Below, in pieces: positions 13,705-14,269 of a stretch of DNA of 14,269 nt. The position numbers and the translations under genes were made by a program. The stretch covers positions 1 to 14,269 of the forward strand of contig CACXCH010000043.1 of assembly GCA_902766085.1 (NCBI GenBank). Direction: 5' to 3'. Below the pieces are notes generated by a model. It did not search any database. It was not told the origin of the DNA and worked only from the letters and a program-made list of their open reading frames with translations. The stretch's first letter is position 1; each line of letters starts with the position of its first letter. The stretch is from an uncultured Eubacteriales bacterium (lineage in GTDB: Bacteria; Bacillota; Clostridia; TANB77; CAG-508).

Positions 13705-14145
13705 TTGATCATTGGTGAGTATGAGCATTCATTAGATGCTAAAAGCAGGCTTATAATGCCAGCAAAATTAAGAGAAGACATCGGTGAAAAATTCATTATA
13801 ACCAAGGGATTAGATGGTTGCCTTTTTGGCTTTTCAAAACAGGAATGGGAAAATTTTGAAGAAAAATTAAAAACATTACCACTTACAAACAAAAATGCGA
13901 GAGATTTTGTAAGATTTTTCTTATCTGGGGCAATTATTGAAGAACTTGATAAACAGGGAAGATTTTTAATTCCTGCAAATTTAAAAGAGTATGCCAACCT
14001 TGATAAGGAAATTGTTATAACCGGTGTCGGAACAAGGATTGAAATTTGGGATAAGGCTAAGTGGAAAGAATATAATAGCGAGGAAAACTTATCAGCTGAC
14101 CAAATTGCTGAAAATATGGAAAAACTTGGAGCACTGGGAATTTAA
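13705..14145 (+). CDS. mraZ: Transcriptional regulator MraZ
   Basis: This 146-residue protein starts with TTG behind a near-perfect AGGAGGTGAT ribosome site, and begins MIIGEYEHSLDAKSRLIMPA as MraZ does. It has the two AbrB-like half-domains with DxxxR motifs: D11-R15 in DAKSR and D82-R86 in DKQGR. The FFLSGA block between them and a C-terminal AENMEKLGALGI helix are also typical. MraZ forms ring-shaped oligomers, binds repeats upstream of its own operon and usually controls the division and cell-wall cluster, where rsmH, ftsL and pbp genes follow. Only 124 bases remain after its stop and no rsmH start is seen in the window. Confidence 0.96.
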   Translation: MIIGEYEHSLDAKSRLIMPAKLREDIGEKFIITKGLDGCLFGFSKQEWENFEEKLKTLPLTNKNARDFVRFFLSGAIIEELDKQGRFLIPANLKEYANLDKEIVITGVGTRIEIWDKAKWKEYNSEENLSADQIAENMEKLGALGI

Positions 14146-14150
14146 TTTGA

Positions 14151-14184
14151 TATATAACTATAAGTGTTATATATATACCACTTA
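14151..14184. repeat. Two overlapping inverted repeats after mraZ
   Basis: TATATAAC (14151-14158) pairs with GTTATATA (14166-14173). Alternatively TAAGTG (14161-14166) pairs with CACTTA (14179-14184). The two hairpins share bases and exclude each other. Both are AT-rich and weak, without a T-tract, so a terminator is unlikely. They may be a switch-like or operator element, or chance in AT-rich DNA. Confidence 0.3.
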
Positions 14185-14269
14185 AGAAAAATAAAAGGAA
14201 ACACTAAAGAAAATTAGCTTACAAAAGTAAAACAAAAGAAAAGCGCAAAGTAATTTGCAAAGCAACACT

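Overview
The window is AT-rich (about 28-30% G+C by eye) with tightly packed, mostly co-directional genes behind purine-rich Shine-Dalgarno sites. It looks like a chromosomal segment of an endospore-forming clostridial Firmicute. The markers are a Spo0A C-terminal-like regulator, a PdaA-type cortex deacetylase, YqfC, YqfD, and the conserved run ybeY-dgkA-era-yqzL-recO. No phage, transposase, CRISPR array, tRNA or rRNA was seen.

Layout. Positions 1-129 (minus strand) hold the start of a secreted protein whose signal peptide is visibly richer in G+C than the rest. A divergent intergenic region (130-362) follows, with an inverted repeat and a four-unit array of 10-bp repeats. Next come two small genes: a Spo0A-type DNA-binding domain with no receiver (363-743) and a DUF6514-like protein (784-1041), closed by a hairpin terminator. 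A gene-free stretch (1116-1462) carries an imperfect direct repeat and an inverted repeat. The sporulation block is pdaA, yqfC, yqfD (1463-3986). In Bacillus, phoH and yqfF/pgpH would come next; here there is one unrecognised 405-residue, charged, helical protein (3999-5216). The core block follows: ybeY, a DgkA kinase fused to a degenerate PAP2-like domain, a DUF3048 protein, era, a YqzL-like gene enlarged by a 39-bp tandem repeat that runs into recO, then recO and cysS. A strong sigma-A-type promoter then drives a membrane-anchored protein with Ig-like repeats, followed by a receiver-GGDDF response regulator whose terminator overlaps its own stop codon. The window ends with mraZ, the usual first gene of the division/cell-wall cluster, behind a promoter and a three-repeat MraZ-box-like array.

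How the genes fit together. PdaA, YqfC and YqfD belong to spore formation. YbeY, Era and CysS serve ribosome maturation and translation. RecO serves recombinational repair. DgkA and MraZ connect to membrane lipid recycling and cell-wall/division control. The receiver-GGDDF protein suggests nucleotide second-messenger signalling.

The least ordinary parts are (i) the receiver-less Spo0A-like regulator with an altered recognition helix, its 10-bp repeat array and its small partner gene, (ii) the unrecognised protein in the phoH/pgpH slot, (iii) the repeat-expanded yqzL overlapping recO, and (iv) the DgkA fusion with a probably inactive PAP2-like half. Family assignments come from reading motifs and from remembered reference sequences; no search was run.
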